From: Isoetes taiwanensis
Taxonomy: Eukaryota > Streptophyta > Lycopodiopsida > Isoetales > Isoetaceae
Reading direction: 5' to 3'
DNA length: 64,000 nt
Assembly (NCBI GenBank): GCA_021234155.1
Contig: JAJEKV010000052.1
Coordinates: 8,771,858-8,835,857 of the forward strand
Shown here: one piece after another, positions 55,035 through 64,000 of the stretch
How the letters are laid out: each line of letters opens with the position of its first letter
Position numbering within the stretch: the stretch's first letter is position 1
Program-made: the position numbers and the translations under genes
The notes under the pieces: model-generated
Told to the model about the DNA's origin: nothing
Seen by the model: the letters and a program-made list of their open reading frames with translations, nothing else
Database searches by the model: none

Positions 55035-57957
55035 TCTCAAAAGACTATGTGATTAAGTTGGCTAGACTTATTAGATTACTTGTTTTCTTTTGATTGGATT
55101 ATTCCTTGGAGGTACTAGCTTTATATATGGCCAAGAATTATTCTAGTAGCGATTCCTTCTTAACAAGGTGATCAATCTCACAGTGATTTCAATGTGTTGG
55201 ATGTCCGTTAACAACCCTGTATAATTTTAGTTACTCCTATGCATTTCCTTCCCAATCTTTGATGCTTTGCCCAATCTTGGGGCAATCCTCTCAACGAGAA
55301 TATCTGGAAATGCCTTCTAATCCCATTATGGATATTATCATCCATAAAGCTATCCTATTAGACCCTATGACCTTAGATCCCCGAACTTGCTAGAAGCTCA
55401 TCCACTCATTGCCTGCCCGAAGCAGCAAGGTAATGTTCTTCCGAGTTGCTCGAGACTCCGGGCTCCTCCTCGATGTATATGTCGACTTTCTTCATTAGAG
55501 GCCTCTCATTGATAGTGGTTTTGATGGCGTAGTCGATGACTTGAAGTCTCCTATATCCCTTCATTATCTGGGTGGCTAAAGGACGACTCTGGACCCGATA
55601 TTGTTGTGTCAATTCCATCAATGTCTCTTACATCGAGTCCTTCTCTTGTTAATATCGTGTTGACCGAAGAGTGTTGAGGGTGTTGATTGCTTCACCTCTT
55701 CGAATTGCCCCTCATCTCTTCCTTTTGATCTGTTATACTATGGAAGGGAAGGAATAACAAAGGGAATATACGTGCAAGGTCTATAGCTTGCACAATCACA
55801 ATTATTATTGAAGCTATTAGGTCCCGTTGGCGTCTCCCTTTGAGATGCACACGTACTCCATCTATCCTCCTATTTGTGCATCAGCTCATATTCTGGGTAG
55901 GTTTGTTGATAAACTTGAGCTCTCCAATGTCTGTTGGCTACGGTACAACACAACACACTTCTGCTTCACTTTCTAACTAAAGATGTGATGGTCGTTGATG
56001 TTTCGGCGTTTCGGTCTGTTTTCTGACCTTGTTCTTGGGCAAATGTTGTCCCTCCTCCATGATGTCTAGAGTTATTTGATGGTGTCTCTTGAAGTTGTGC
56101 GTATTTCCTTCGCTAGACTCCCAAAAAGTTGTCCTCTTTATTAGTTGTCCTTTGAATCGTCAATCTTTGGGTTCACCACTTGCATGCGAATTGCCATATC
56201 TTGATGAGATTTCTAGTTGAATCGCTGATTCTTCGACTTGGTTCCATCTAGTTTGCAACCTTACTTGTTTGATCCCCTCGATCACATAGCTTGGGCATTG
56301 TCACATTCTACAATGCTATGTCGTCTGCTTATCCTGTGGCACCTTCCAGTGGTACTTGATCATGTTCAACAATTTGGACTACATGTTGCCTCCATGGAGG
56401 CCGTGGAAGTAATCAATTGCTAGCACTTCTTTAGCTTCTGGTTTCTGGCCCTTTGTCCCTCTTTCTAGCGAATAAAGCATCATGGCTCTCTTTCCTGATG
56501 GCCATGCTGTCGGGATGTTCTTATATCAGCATAGCTTGACCCTTGAGTTTAAGAAGTTTTTGCCCTAGATCTACTTTTATTCTTGAATAGCTTTGCTATT
56601 GTCTTGATTCTCTTTTTGTTGAAGGTGCTTCGATTACTATCCTTGTCATTAAGGTGTCGAATGCTTCTAGTTTGGGCATTGAGGTCCTAGTTGTTGAATG
56701 AGCATAGGCATTTTGCGATACCTTTTATAAGTGTATCTCCATCTAACATGCATGTTACAAGCGTTATTATACATCACCACAATGCGGGATTATGGTCGTC
56801 GAGATGTTGCCTTCTCAGTGGCTCGTTGATGTCGGATCGTCTCGAAGAATTTCTTGATGTCTGTCGGCTTGAGGTCATGGCTGCAGTTTCTGAAGATGTC
56901 TGGCCATTTCTCCTCCTATTGTTGAGGACACTCATGTCATAAGGTCATCAAGTGTTGCCGCTGCCATAAGAGGTAGAGTTGCATCCCAAAGATGTCCTCG
57001 TACAAAACCTAGATGTGCAGTGCTAATGATCTTGACATGAACGACGTTATCTCTCATTCTGACATTACGTTGGCCGAGCGGTCTTCTACTTGAGGGCACT
57101 TCTTAAAGTGTTTGGAGTCGAAGATTTGCTTGGGCTCTGTTCGTTTCTCCCTCGTACTTGCTCTTCCATTCGAAACTTGATATTGGGCTATAGCTGTGCT
57201 TCTTCGCGTCATCCTTTGGCAGTTGAAGTGATGGAGTTTCTTGATCTAAATGCTAAACCCCTAAAGCATAACTCTAACTCATATTTCTATACTATATGTG
57301 TGAGCATCCGAGACATACAATAGACATATACACACTTACATTGGGATTTCAATTCATCCACTTTTCCAAATTACATAAGAGGATATACTTAAATATTGAT
57401 ACTCTTTTAGGGTTTCCCTTCATTCTATCACGTTGATTCTTCTTACTTGCTGCATATTCCTCGTTCTGGTTGACTCGAGAATTCCTTGAGATGCTGCAAC
57501 TATAGTTGCCTTCTGTTATGGATCACACCAATGAAATTTACCTTTTATATTCCTGAACCCTTATTCAAGTATTCTCCAGACAATTCATGGTCTCGCAATC
57601 TGTAATCCATTCAGAATTGCTACATAATTCACAATCAAACGGTTAGCAATGTCAAATCTCTATTCGAAATAAACACAAATCAAATAAACACAGGATATAA
57701 GTTACACAAATAACTCAGATTGGCAAAATCTCTAGCTCACCAAAACCAGAGCTAGTCTAGATATAATAACCAATCTATGGTACCCAACCGGGTCATTCAA
57801 TGCTAAGAACTGGCAGAACTATGGTAAAGCCTGACAATCAGCTTCCACTGGTAGCTCCTCCCTCAAGCTAGCAGTGCTCAATAACAACAAGAGTTAGGCT
57901 CCAGGTTAGTAATAGGTTATTGAATAAGAATAACAGAAGCTCTTGGGAAAAAGTAAT

Positions 57958-59263
57958 TGTGACGTCCCCTGCTCGTATACGGTGCACTCACCGTATACAA
58001 ACATGAGTTCATCCCCCATACCAGCTCCATGCGGATACAGGGCCCTCCACATATCACTGCACCCGTAATGGGTTCCAGTGGGAAGAGTGAAGGGGTCATT
58101 TACCCCGTCTCCCTCAGGGCCTACCTAGCTGCGGAAGCGTAAACATACATGTCAGTATACAATATCATCACATATCCACCTCGTAGAGTGGTCCATCAAC
58201 ATCTGCATAGACAAAGATCAGCACAATACATATGGGAAGTCCTACCCAAGGCTCAGACTCAAAGGGATGACTGACGGCTTGGGTCTCCAGAGTTCATTGC
58301 AGACAGAATTCATGGCAATGGATTTGGCTGGCATAAGAACATGGCTTAGGGTTGTCCACTCCATCCGCCCCTCCTGTGCACACTTTGCAGAGTAGGCTGA
58401 AAAGTGTTGGGATCTGACTGTAGCCCGCCGGATGCATAGCCAAAGGGGCTATTCCTGGGTTGCATCTCCCCAGTTCCGATGGGGCAGGTAGGGATCTCTC
58501 CCTCCAGAGATCTACGTGCTGACTCAAGGTGACTAGAGGGCCACTGCCCTTATTCGACTTGAACCCACTGGAGAGTGACGCGTCACCCCACGGGTGTCGA
58601 GCCCATGCCTTGTCCACACGCAGTGGCAAGCCATTAGACCTAGTCCACAATGACCTAGTCTGGTATCTGGAGATCTAAGTGGCTGCTATGGGCAATTTAA
58701 TAGGCTAAACCTACTGATTCAATGACTGGAAGACGGTTTAGGCTATTAAATTGACTAAATACCTGATCCTTGGCTCGCTCCTCCTGCTCTGAGTTCGACC
58801 ATCCTGCTGAACTGCTTGAAGATGGAACCAACAAGGAAAACTAATGGTGCAATTCGCTTAGACAGAGTCTGGGAGGCGGCTTTCACTCCTGGGGCAGGCA
58901 AAACCGAGCTCTAAAACCCTATGGACGAAAATGGCAAGTTAGGGTTTCTTCCTACCTAAATAGACAAGGGGTTAGGGCTAGGGTTTCCAATTATCCCTTT
59001 AAGCATGTGGGATAATTGGGAATGGCCCACTTGCCTTTAATGGCTAGGTGGCATAAAGGTATCCACATGGAAAGGTGCGCACCTTAATAAATGTGCACAT
59101 TGGTAAATGTGCACATTAATAAATGCACATACCTTGCAAGTTGCCCCCTAGGGGCTACCCGCCTGGCTACACGTCGGCGTACACGTCAGTCGAGGTGGCG
59201 TGTACGCGTGACGAGGCAGTACAGTATACATCCTGGGACCGTATACTGTGCTGGAACGTCACA
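57958..59263 (-). repeat. solo LTR of the chromovirus family
   Basis: 1306 bp, TGTGACGT...ACGTCACA, flanked by perfect 5-bp duplications GTAAT (57953-57957 and 59264-59268). It matches the chromovirus 3' LTR at 18471-20017 along its length, same orientation. No internal region is present, so it is the product of LTR-LTR recombination that removed a whole element. Shared inner features include GTATACGGTGCACTCACCGTATAC and GCCCGCCGGATGCATAG. Confidence 0.95.
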
Positions 59264-59268
59264 GTAAT

Positions 59269-60603
59269 GACTTCCTTAGAATCAGATTCAAGAGCGAATG
59301 AGTAGAGCAGTCTTCTTTCACCCCCTATCACTCTTTCGGTCATATCTCTCTCATTGGGATGGACCATGGAAAGTGTCACTCGAATTCGTCAACTAGACTT
59401 CAAGACGGTTCTAGGAAAGTGAAAATCACCTCAATCGGAGCTCTGGTTGCGGAGATATATGTTACTGAAGCTCAGCTTCTATTTATTTTCTTATTTAGCC
59501 AGCCTTTTTAGTATCATATGACCATAGGTTTCCTCTATTGTCTTTCTTGCCAATAATCTGGGAAAATCTGGAAGAGGAGTTACTCTGATGAGCTGCATCA
59601 TCAGTTGAAAATTTTAAGACAAACTAAAACATCGTCCAAATATTGTGCCTACATGTATAGTATATTGAGCCTATTTATACTAAACCAGAACGCAAGTTCC
59701 ATAGAGTAATTTGTGGATCAACACAAACTATCAGAAAACTAAGGAGAAAATCATGAGTTAGAGGAGAAAATCATCAGAATGGTTAGCGTACCTATAGAAG
59801 TTCGATAATGCTAATATTGCATATGCATAACTCAAAGCAAAGAAGTCCATAATCTATTTATTCATGGAACTCGTAGAAGGTTGTCAATTATATCATCATA
59901 CCATGGGTTCATAGCTAAAGTTACTCTTCAAAACAAAGGAGGTCAATTCTCAGTTTACAGAGAGAATCCATTGTGCATGTCCTCCTTTTATAGCTCCTGT
60001 AACACCGGTTACTAAGCTTTCTAAAGCTTTCCTTTTCTATCAGAACATCCTGAGCAGCTAGGGCAGTTTACAAAATCTAGGTTATGACGATTGTAAGCAC
60101 AACACTGATATGTAAAGTTTCAATCACCATTCTACATCTCCAATAAATGGGTAATTTTTTTCTGATGAGAATGACCGAGAGAAAACATAGGAAAAATGAC
60201 ATGCCTAGAGATATGTGCATGCACATAAATTTGTTAGTGCAGTCACGATATCACATAAGGCAAAATCCCTTATTTGCTTTGCAAGGGTGAGCGCTCAAAG
60301 AACTATTATAGTGTTTCGAGATTCCATAGTTGATACAGGAAATTGCAAATAGCAAATATGCAAACAACAGAATGGCAAACAACATAGCTGATGGCAAACA
60401 ACAGAATCAGAGAATTATGTGAAACCCCTTTTCTTCTGGAACTCTAAATCAGAAGGATCAATTTCAATGAATGAGCCGCTATATTGCTTTTCTAAGCTCT
60501 TTCCCAAGCATCAAAAGATCCCGAAAAATGCAAAAGTTAAGATACTGAAAGCTTCAAGCATTACAAAAAAACGCACAGGATTTAGGGTTGGCTTGTATCT
60601 GTT
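59269..60603. other. unassigned AT-rich stretch
   Basis: No supported gene or element. ORFs are short and lie on both strands without coding character. Confidence 0.4.
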
Positions 60604-60770
60604 TCAATGACTCTGCTGCATTGTGCTTTTCCTTTGCTTCAACAAGTCCTCTGCTTCAGCGACTGCTCTAGTTTGGGGTAAGATTTGAAATCCATAACCA
60701 GATGGAACCTTAGCAAAACTTGCATGAACAATCGATACTAAACTTACATACTTAAAAGAGTCTGTAATTT
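60604..60770 (-). CDS. possible terminal exon of an unknown gene
   Basis: After an ATACAG acceptor at about 60771 the minus strand reads EITDSFKYVSLVSIVHASFA, then KVPSGYGFQILPQTRAVAEA and EDLLKQRKSTMQQSH-stop. The composition is more protein-like than its surroundings and it ends at a natural stop, but I cannot name it. A second candidate coding block lies on the same strand at 62079-62279 (SAMDFVQQVHSAMVNAATTG, ending in a GTCAGT donor); the two could be exons of one gene split by repeats. Weak. Confidence 0.25.
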
Positions 60771-60799
60771 CCTGTATAAAAAAAATATAGTTCCAAAAC

Positions 60800-60800
<1 letters not shown>

Positions 60801-60831
<31 letters not shown>

Positions 60832-60960
60832 TACGAAGGTATGATTTTCTATTAATAAAAAGTGGTCCAAGACCTTATTACATAGTGGCCCAAATGGCCT
60901 TATAGGAAGAAGTAGCACATGGTCACCAGATAGGAAGCATCAGTTTCATAAAAAAGCAGC
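60801..60960 (-). mobile_element. L1-type retroposon 3' end with poly(A)
   Basis: On the minus strand ...ATTAATAGAAAATCATACCTTCGTACCCTC runs into about 26 A residues. The tail phrase matches the end of the retroposon at 2996-4157 (TTCGTACCTTC plus A). No target duplication or coding part identified, so the extent to the right is unknown. Confidence 0.6.
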
Positions 60961-62333
60961 TGTCAGGCTAAGAAAGCACCATACAATTATAATGTCTGTG
61001 TACTCTGATTGAAGCACCTTCAACCTCTTCCCTATCATTTACAAGAGGATATAAGCCTCTTCTCTCGTCTCATCTAGTACTAAGGGACTTGGTCCTCTTC
61101 CAACCATATCAAGTACTATGGGAAGTCCGCTACATTAGTGGAGCCCTACTAGAAACATGCATCCAGACTATGAAGCATACTCCCGAAATATATTCCTGGA
61201 AGCATAGATTTTTCAGCATGGATAACTTGACTAGAAGTGCACTCTTAAAAGTTCACTCTCTTCTCCCATCCATAATACTATAGGAGATGTAAACCCTTTC
61301 CTTCAGTACATTCCTGCTAGCTTGAAGCATGCCCCGAAAGATTAAAGCAAAAAAATACATTACGTACTAAGGAGAACTCTCTCCATCTTCTCATAAATGA
61401 GGTACTACGAGTGGTTCTCAAAGGACGTACATAAAACCCAAGCACCCACCACTTCACTTTTGCAACTGCCTTCAACCTCTTCCTTGCAAGAGAAGTACTA
61501 CAGACCGTGGCCCTATTCCTTGAACAAAACAAAGGGAAGTTACTCACATTTCCTGCAATCATAGGTACTACAGGAGAATGCCTCTTTCATTCCTAGAGAG
61601 CATTACCATACGTCTGCCTCCTAGCCATGCAGCCCCACAGATCCATGGCTGCCCCGTCATGACAAATAGGAGTTGCAGTGGACAAAATATCTGTTTAAAT
61701 AATATCTGCCTCCTGAAGCACACCCCGAAAGATTTGAAGACATTACCATTTAAATAGTAAATGTGTTGCAGCTACAAGAGACACAGGTCTCCCGTCCTAT
61801 ATTTCTTGCTTTACCAATCTGCCCTGTACGGGTCACCATGACATCCTCGCCAGCTGGGATGGAGATGGGGTGATGCTATACCCTTACAAGCTTATCTCAG
61901 CAAACAACACAGAAGCTTTGGAGCATTGTCATTAATCCAACAAACTAACAAGTATAAACACTGTCCAAAACTGAAAAATATTACTGAAATCTGCCCTTAA
62001 GGCTCTAACAGCAGTTTCATGAAAAGCTATCTGTTAGACTAGCTGGTGCTCAACCCGAATCACTTAGACATAAAATCTCTACTGACCTGATCCAAATCTC
62101 ATACAAAAAATATCTTCACCAGTGGTTGCGGCATTTACCATGGCAGAATGAACCTGTTGCACGAAATCCATGGCAGACCAGAAAGCAGAGATCTTGATAC
62201 ACCTAAGGAACCGATGACCCAGCAATAGCAGCAATCTGAGCTGCTCTTCCAGCATCGGACACAAGCAAGAGGAGTCCAAGCAACGGGCGGCCGCCGCCGC
62301 CGCCCTACTGTGCGCCTAGGGTTAGGTCGACCA
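60961..62333. other. unassigned stretch with degenerate internal repeats
   Basis: Phrases recur irregularly: CACCTTCAACCTCTTCC-like (61014; CTTCAACCTCTTCC at 61468), GAAGCATGCCCCGAAAGATT (61323) and GAAGCACACCCCGAAAGATT (61714). A minus-strand coding-like block lies at 62079-62279 (see the entry at 60604). A GC-rich CGGCGGCGG-type tract lies at 62286-62305. No named gene. Confidence 0.35.
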
Positions 62334-64000
62334 TTTTTTTTTATGAACGTGGATCTTTATTACTCAAAAGAATACAAAGAGTACATGGGGGACTCAAAAC
62401 CCAGTGGAGAAGATGTCCACTAGAGCAACACTATCCACCACATACATAACACAAAAAAGCAGAGAATACATATCACTACGAGCACAACTGTTTGCTATGG
62501 GTAAGCCTGAATCTGAAGATACTGCTCCCAAATGACACTTTTGACGCCATCCTTTAAGGAAGAACACGTACACCTTTACAATGCGACTACGAGCATCAGT
62601 AAGCATTTGCGTATCTGAAAAGACCTGTTCCTTGAAGATGAGGAGATTTCGTCTCCTCCAGATGGACCAGATGATCCAAGCAGATGCTAAGTGGAAAGCC
62701 CTCTTTGCCAACTTGTCCCAAGAACTAGGATAGACTGACAATAGGACTTGCTGACTATTCAAGTCACAATGGAAAAGGCTCAAAAGCCACTGTCAAGCAA
62801 GTCGAACATGGTAACACAAGAAAAAGTAGTGCTCAATTGTCTCATTCCTTTGCAGATCACAAAGCATGCAAAGAGGGCAGATCACAAAGACTTCTGGACA
62901 AAATCTATGAACAACAGTGTTTAACCCCACGCATCTATGAATGATGTGCCATCATAAGATAGATAGCTTAGGATAGAGCAATTTATCCCATACCCATCGC
63001 CAGACTGCTTTCCGATGAGGCTCTGGGATAACTAAAAGTCACTTTGGCGATGGAGGCAACACTTCAAGATGAAGAAGGACCACATACATCGAGTGCACCA
63101 GGTGCTCTTCCTTAACACTACCATGAGCCACCCAGAGCTGGGGAGCCACGTCTTGTGGATATGGAAGAAGAGTACTAGCTACTTTTTTCCAAATGCCATG
63201 GTCCCAATGAAGGAGGAGGAACTTCAATCTGAACTCATTCCACGTCAACAATCTTGTCTCATTATACCATGTAGATACTATGAGCACACCCGCTGCTTGC
63301 CATCGACGGTGCGTTAAATGAACAAAAGAGACTAGGGGACAATCCGTTTGGCCATCACCCAAAGGGATCCACCAGCAACTGGTTGTAGGATCCGTGTGGG
63401 CTATCGGATGGAACTGAAACAAAGTGTGCACAGTCTCCCAAGCAGCTAACAAGCCCTTGAGGAAAAGAGAGACATTAGGATATGGAGAAAGTGGATAGAA
63501 TAATGCCTATGGGAGGAGTGGCTTAATGGATGGAGAGCCAAAAGAAATGCACATCTGTAAAGACTGGTGAATGAGACGCACTTCTGGGGAATTACTAGCA
63601 TTATTTAGAATCCACCATATGAGCTTAGAAATCAGCACCTTGCTCTAGAGAAGAAAGTGAATCATCCCCAGCCCCCCACAAAGTTTAGGCATAATGCACT
63701 TCGCCCAACTAATTTTAACATCAGCTCCTTCTTCAGTGCCACCCCAGATAAAATTCCTGACAGTACGAACAATGAGTTGCATCTTTGTTTGTGGTGCCAG
63801 CAAGATGGATGCCATATAGACATATGTACTATTCAGAACTGACTCTGCCACAGTTACGCGGCCATGTATAACTTAGCCGTGGACCACTAGAACAAATGCC
63901 TTTCAAACCCCTTAATAATAGCATCCCACGCGTCTCCAGATGAGAGGTGTATACCAAACTGGAATGCCCAGAAGCCTAGTTGTCTTCCCATGAGGACGAA
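62334..64000 (-). pseudogene. L1-type LINE ORF2 C-terminal region, runs off the window
   Basis: From the window end on the minus strand: GRVTVAESVLNSTYVYMASI and RNFIWGGTEEGADVKISWAK (RT end, 63851..63645), then 63452..63039 (WWIPLGDG, RRWQAAGVLIVSTWYNETRL). Next is a zinc finger region at about 63030-62800 (CPLC, then IEHYFFLC), and finally AWIIWSIWRRRNLLIFKEQV (62783..62394), the usual L1 end. The 3' end is an A tract at 62334-62342. Stops and shifts (for example near 62790 and 63453) break it. It is a relative of the 42578-43582 fragment by domain order. Confidence 0.85.

Larger units (their letters stand above)
52818..57952. other. repeat debris without a recognisable gene
   Basis: No host gene is supported over this 5-kb stretch. 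It contains the GGAAC-rich patch (53365-53520), a duplicated phrase (53525-53620 and 53974-54060) and a (CT)n-T39 run (54980-55033). From 54.5 to 57.3 kb the minus strand reads in one frame with many stops. Pieces such as RPLATQIMKGYRRLQVIDYA (55406-55621) have a retroelement-like look, but no gag, protease or RT motif could be fixed. I think this is an old decayed LTR element; that is not proven. Confidence 0.35.

Noticed and set aside
54500-57300. Decayed gypsy gag on the minus strand
   Set aside because: One frame looks protein-like in places, but no zinc knuckle, protease or RT motif could be fixed. Left as unassigned debris.

Overview
The window is a stretch of land-plant nuclear genome rich in transposable elements. 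Evidence for a plant: a multi-domain plant-type Argonaute, a plastid-type CBS-domain gene, a DUF4079-like plastid-protein fragment, a PPR pseudogene with an E-like motif, plant Ty1/copia elements primed by initiator tRNA-Met, chromodomain and non-chromodomain Ty3/gypsy elements, L1-type LINEs, and MULE, hAT and pogo transposase relics. The divergence of the host genes and the unusual transposon mixture make me favour a fern, lycophyte or other non-flowering plant. That is inference; the sequence does not name the species.

Layout. 1-5.2 kb: a minus-strand CBS-domain gene in at least five and probably six exons, with a 1.16-kb L1-like retroposon (14-bp target duplication) in its probable first intron. 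6.3-10.1 kb: a complete minus-strand ARGONAUTE gene with three coding exons and 1069 codons. 10.7-13.5 kb: a broken pogo/Tigger-like transposase, divergent from AGO. 13.8-16 kb: one unknown ORF, then GC-rich DNA holding an array of ten CCTCYGGGATCMCC-type hairpin motifs. 16.1-18.5 kb: a MULE transposase pseudogene, cut by a 5'-truncated chromovirus (18.5-23.15 kb) that keeps its 3' LTR. 23-27.9 kb: AT-rich DNA with short duplications and a LINE ORF1-only copy. 28.1-30.0 kb: a six-exon gene for a coiled-coil/proline-rich protein of unknown function. 30.1-30.8 kb: a PPR remnant. 31.2-33.9 kb: a rearranged copia element containing a ~0.7-kb-arm inverted duplication with a 4-nt loop. 35.3-37.5 kb: a LINE RT relic with an (ATTCT)n tail. 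39.4-41 kb: diverged tandem repeats and a DUF4079-like fragment. 42.6-45.7 kb: an L1 fragment abutting a hAT relic. 46.1-52.8 kb: a nearly intact Ty3/gypsy element with two LTRs and a perfect CTGGC target duplication. 53-57.9 kb: repeat debris. 57.96-59.26 kb: a solo LTR of the same chromovirus family with a GTAAT duplication. 59.3-62.3 kb: little that can be assigned. 62.3-64 kb: an L1 running off the window.

How it fits together: only three loci look like working host genes (CBS, AGO, coiled-coil gene). The rest is transposon strata of different ages. AGO proteins and inverted-repeat transposon copies are the two ends of small-RNA silencing, but nothing here shows that these particular loci are functionally linked. 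I found no convincing new multi-gene system. The best leads are the copia hairpin, the hairpin-motif array at 15.5-16.0 kb, and the unusual inner termini of the gypsy element.
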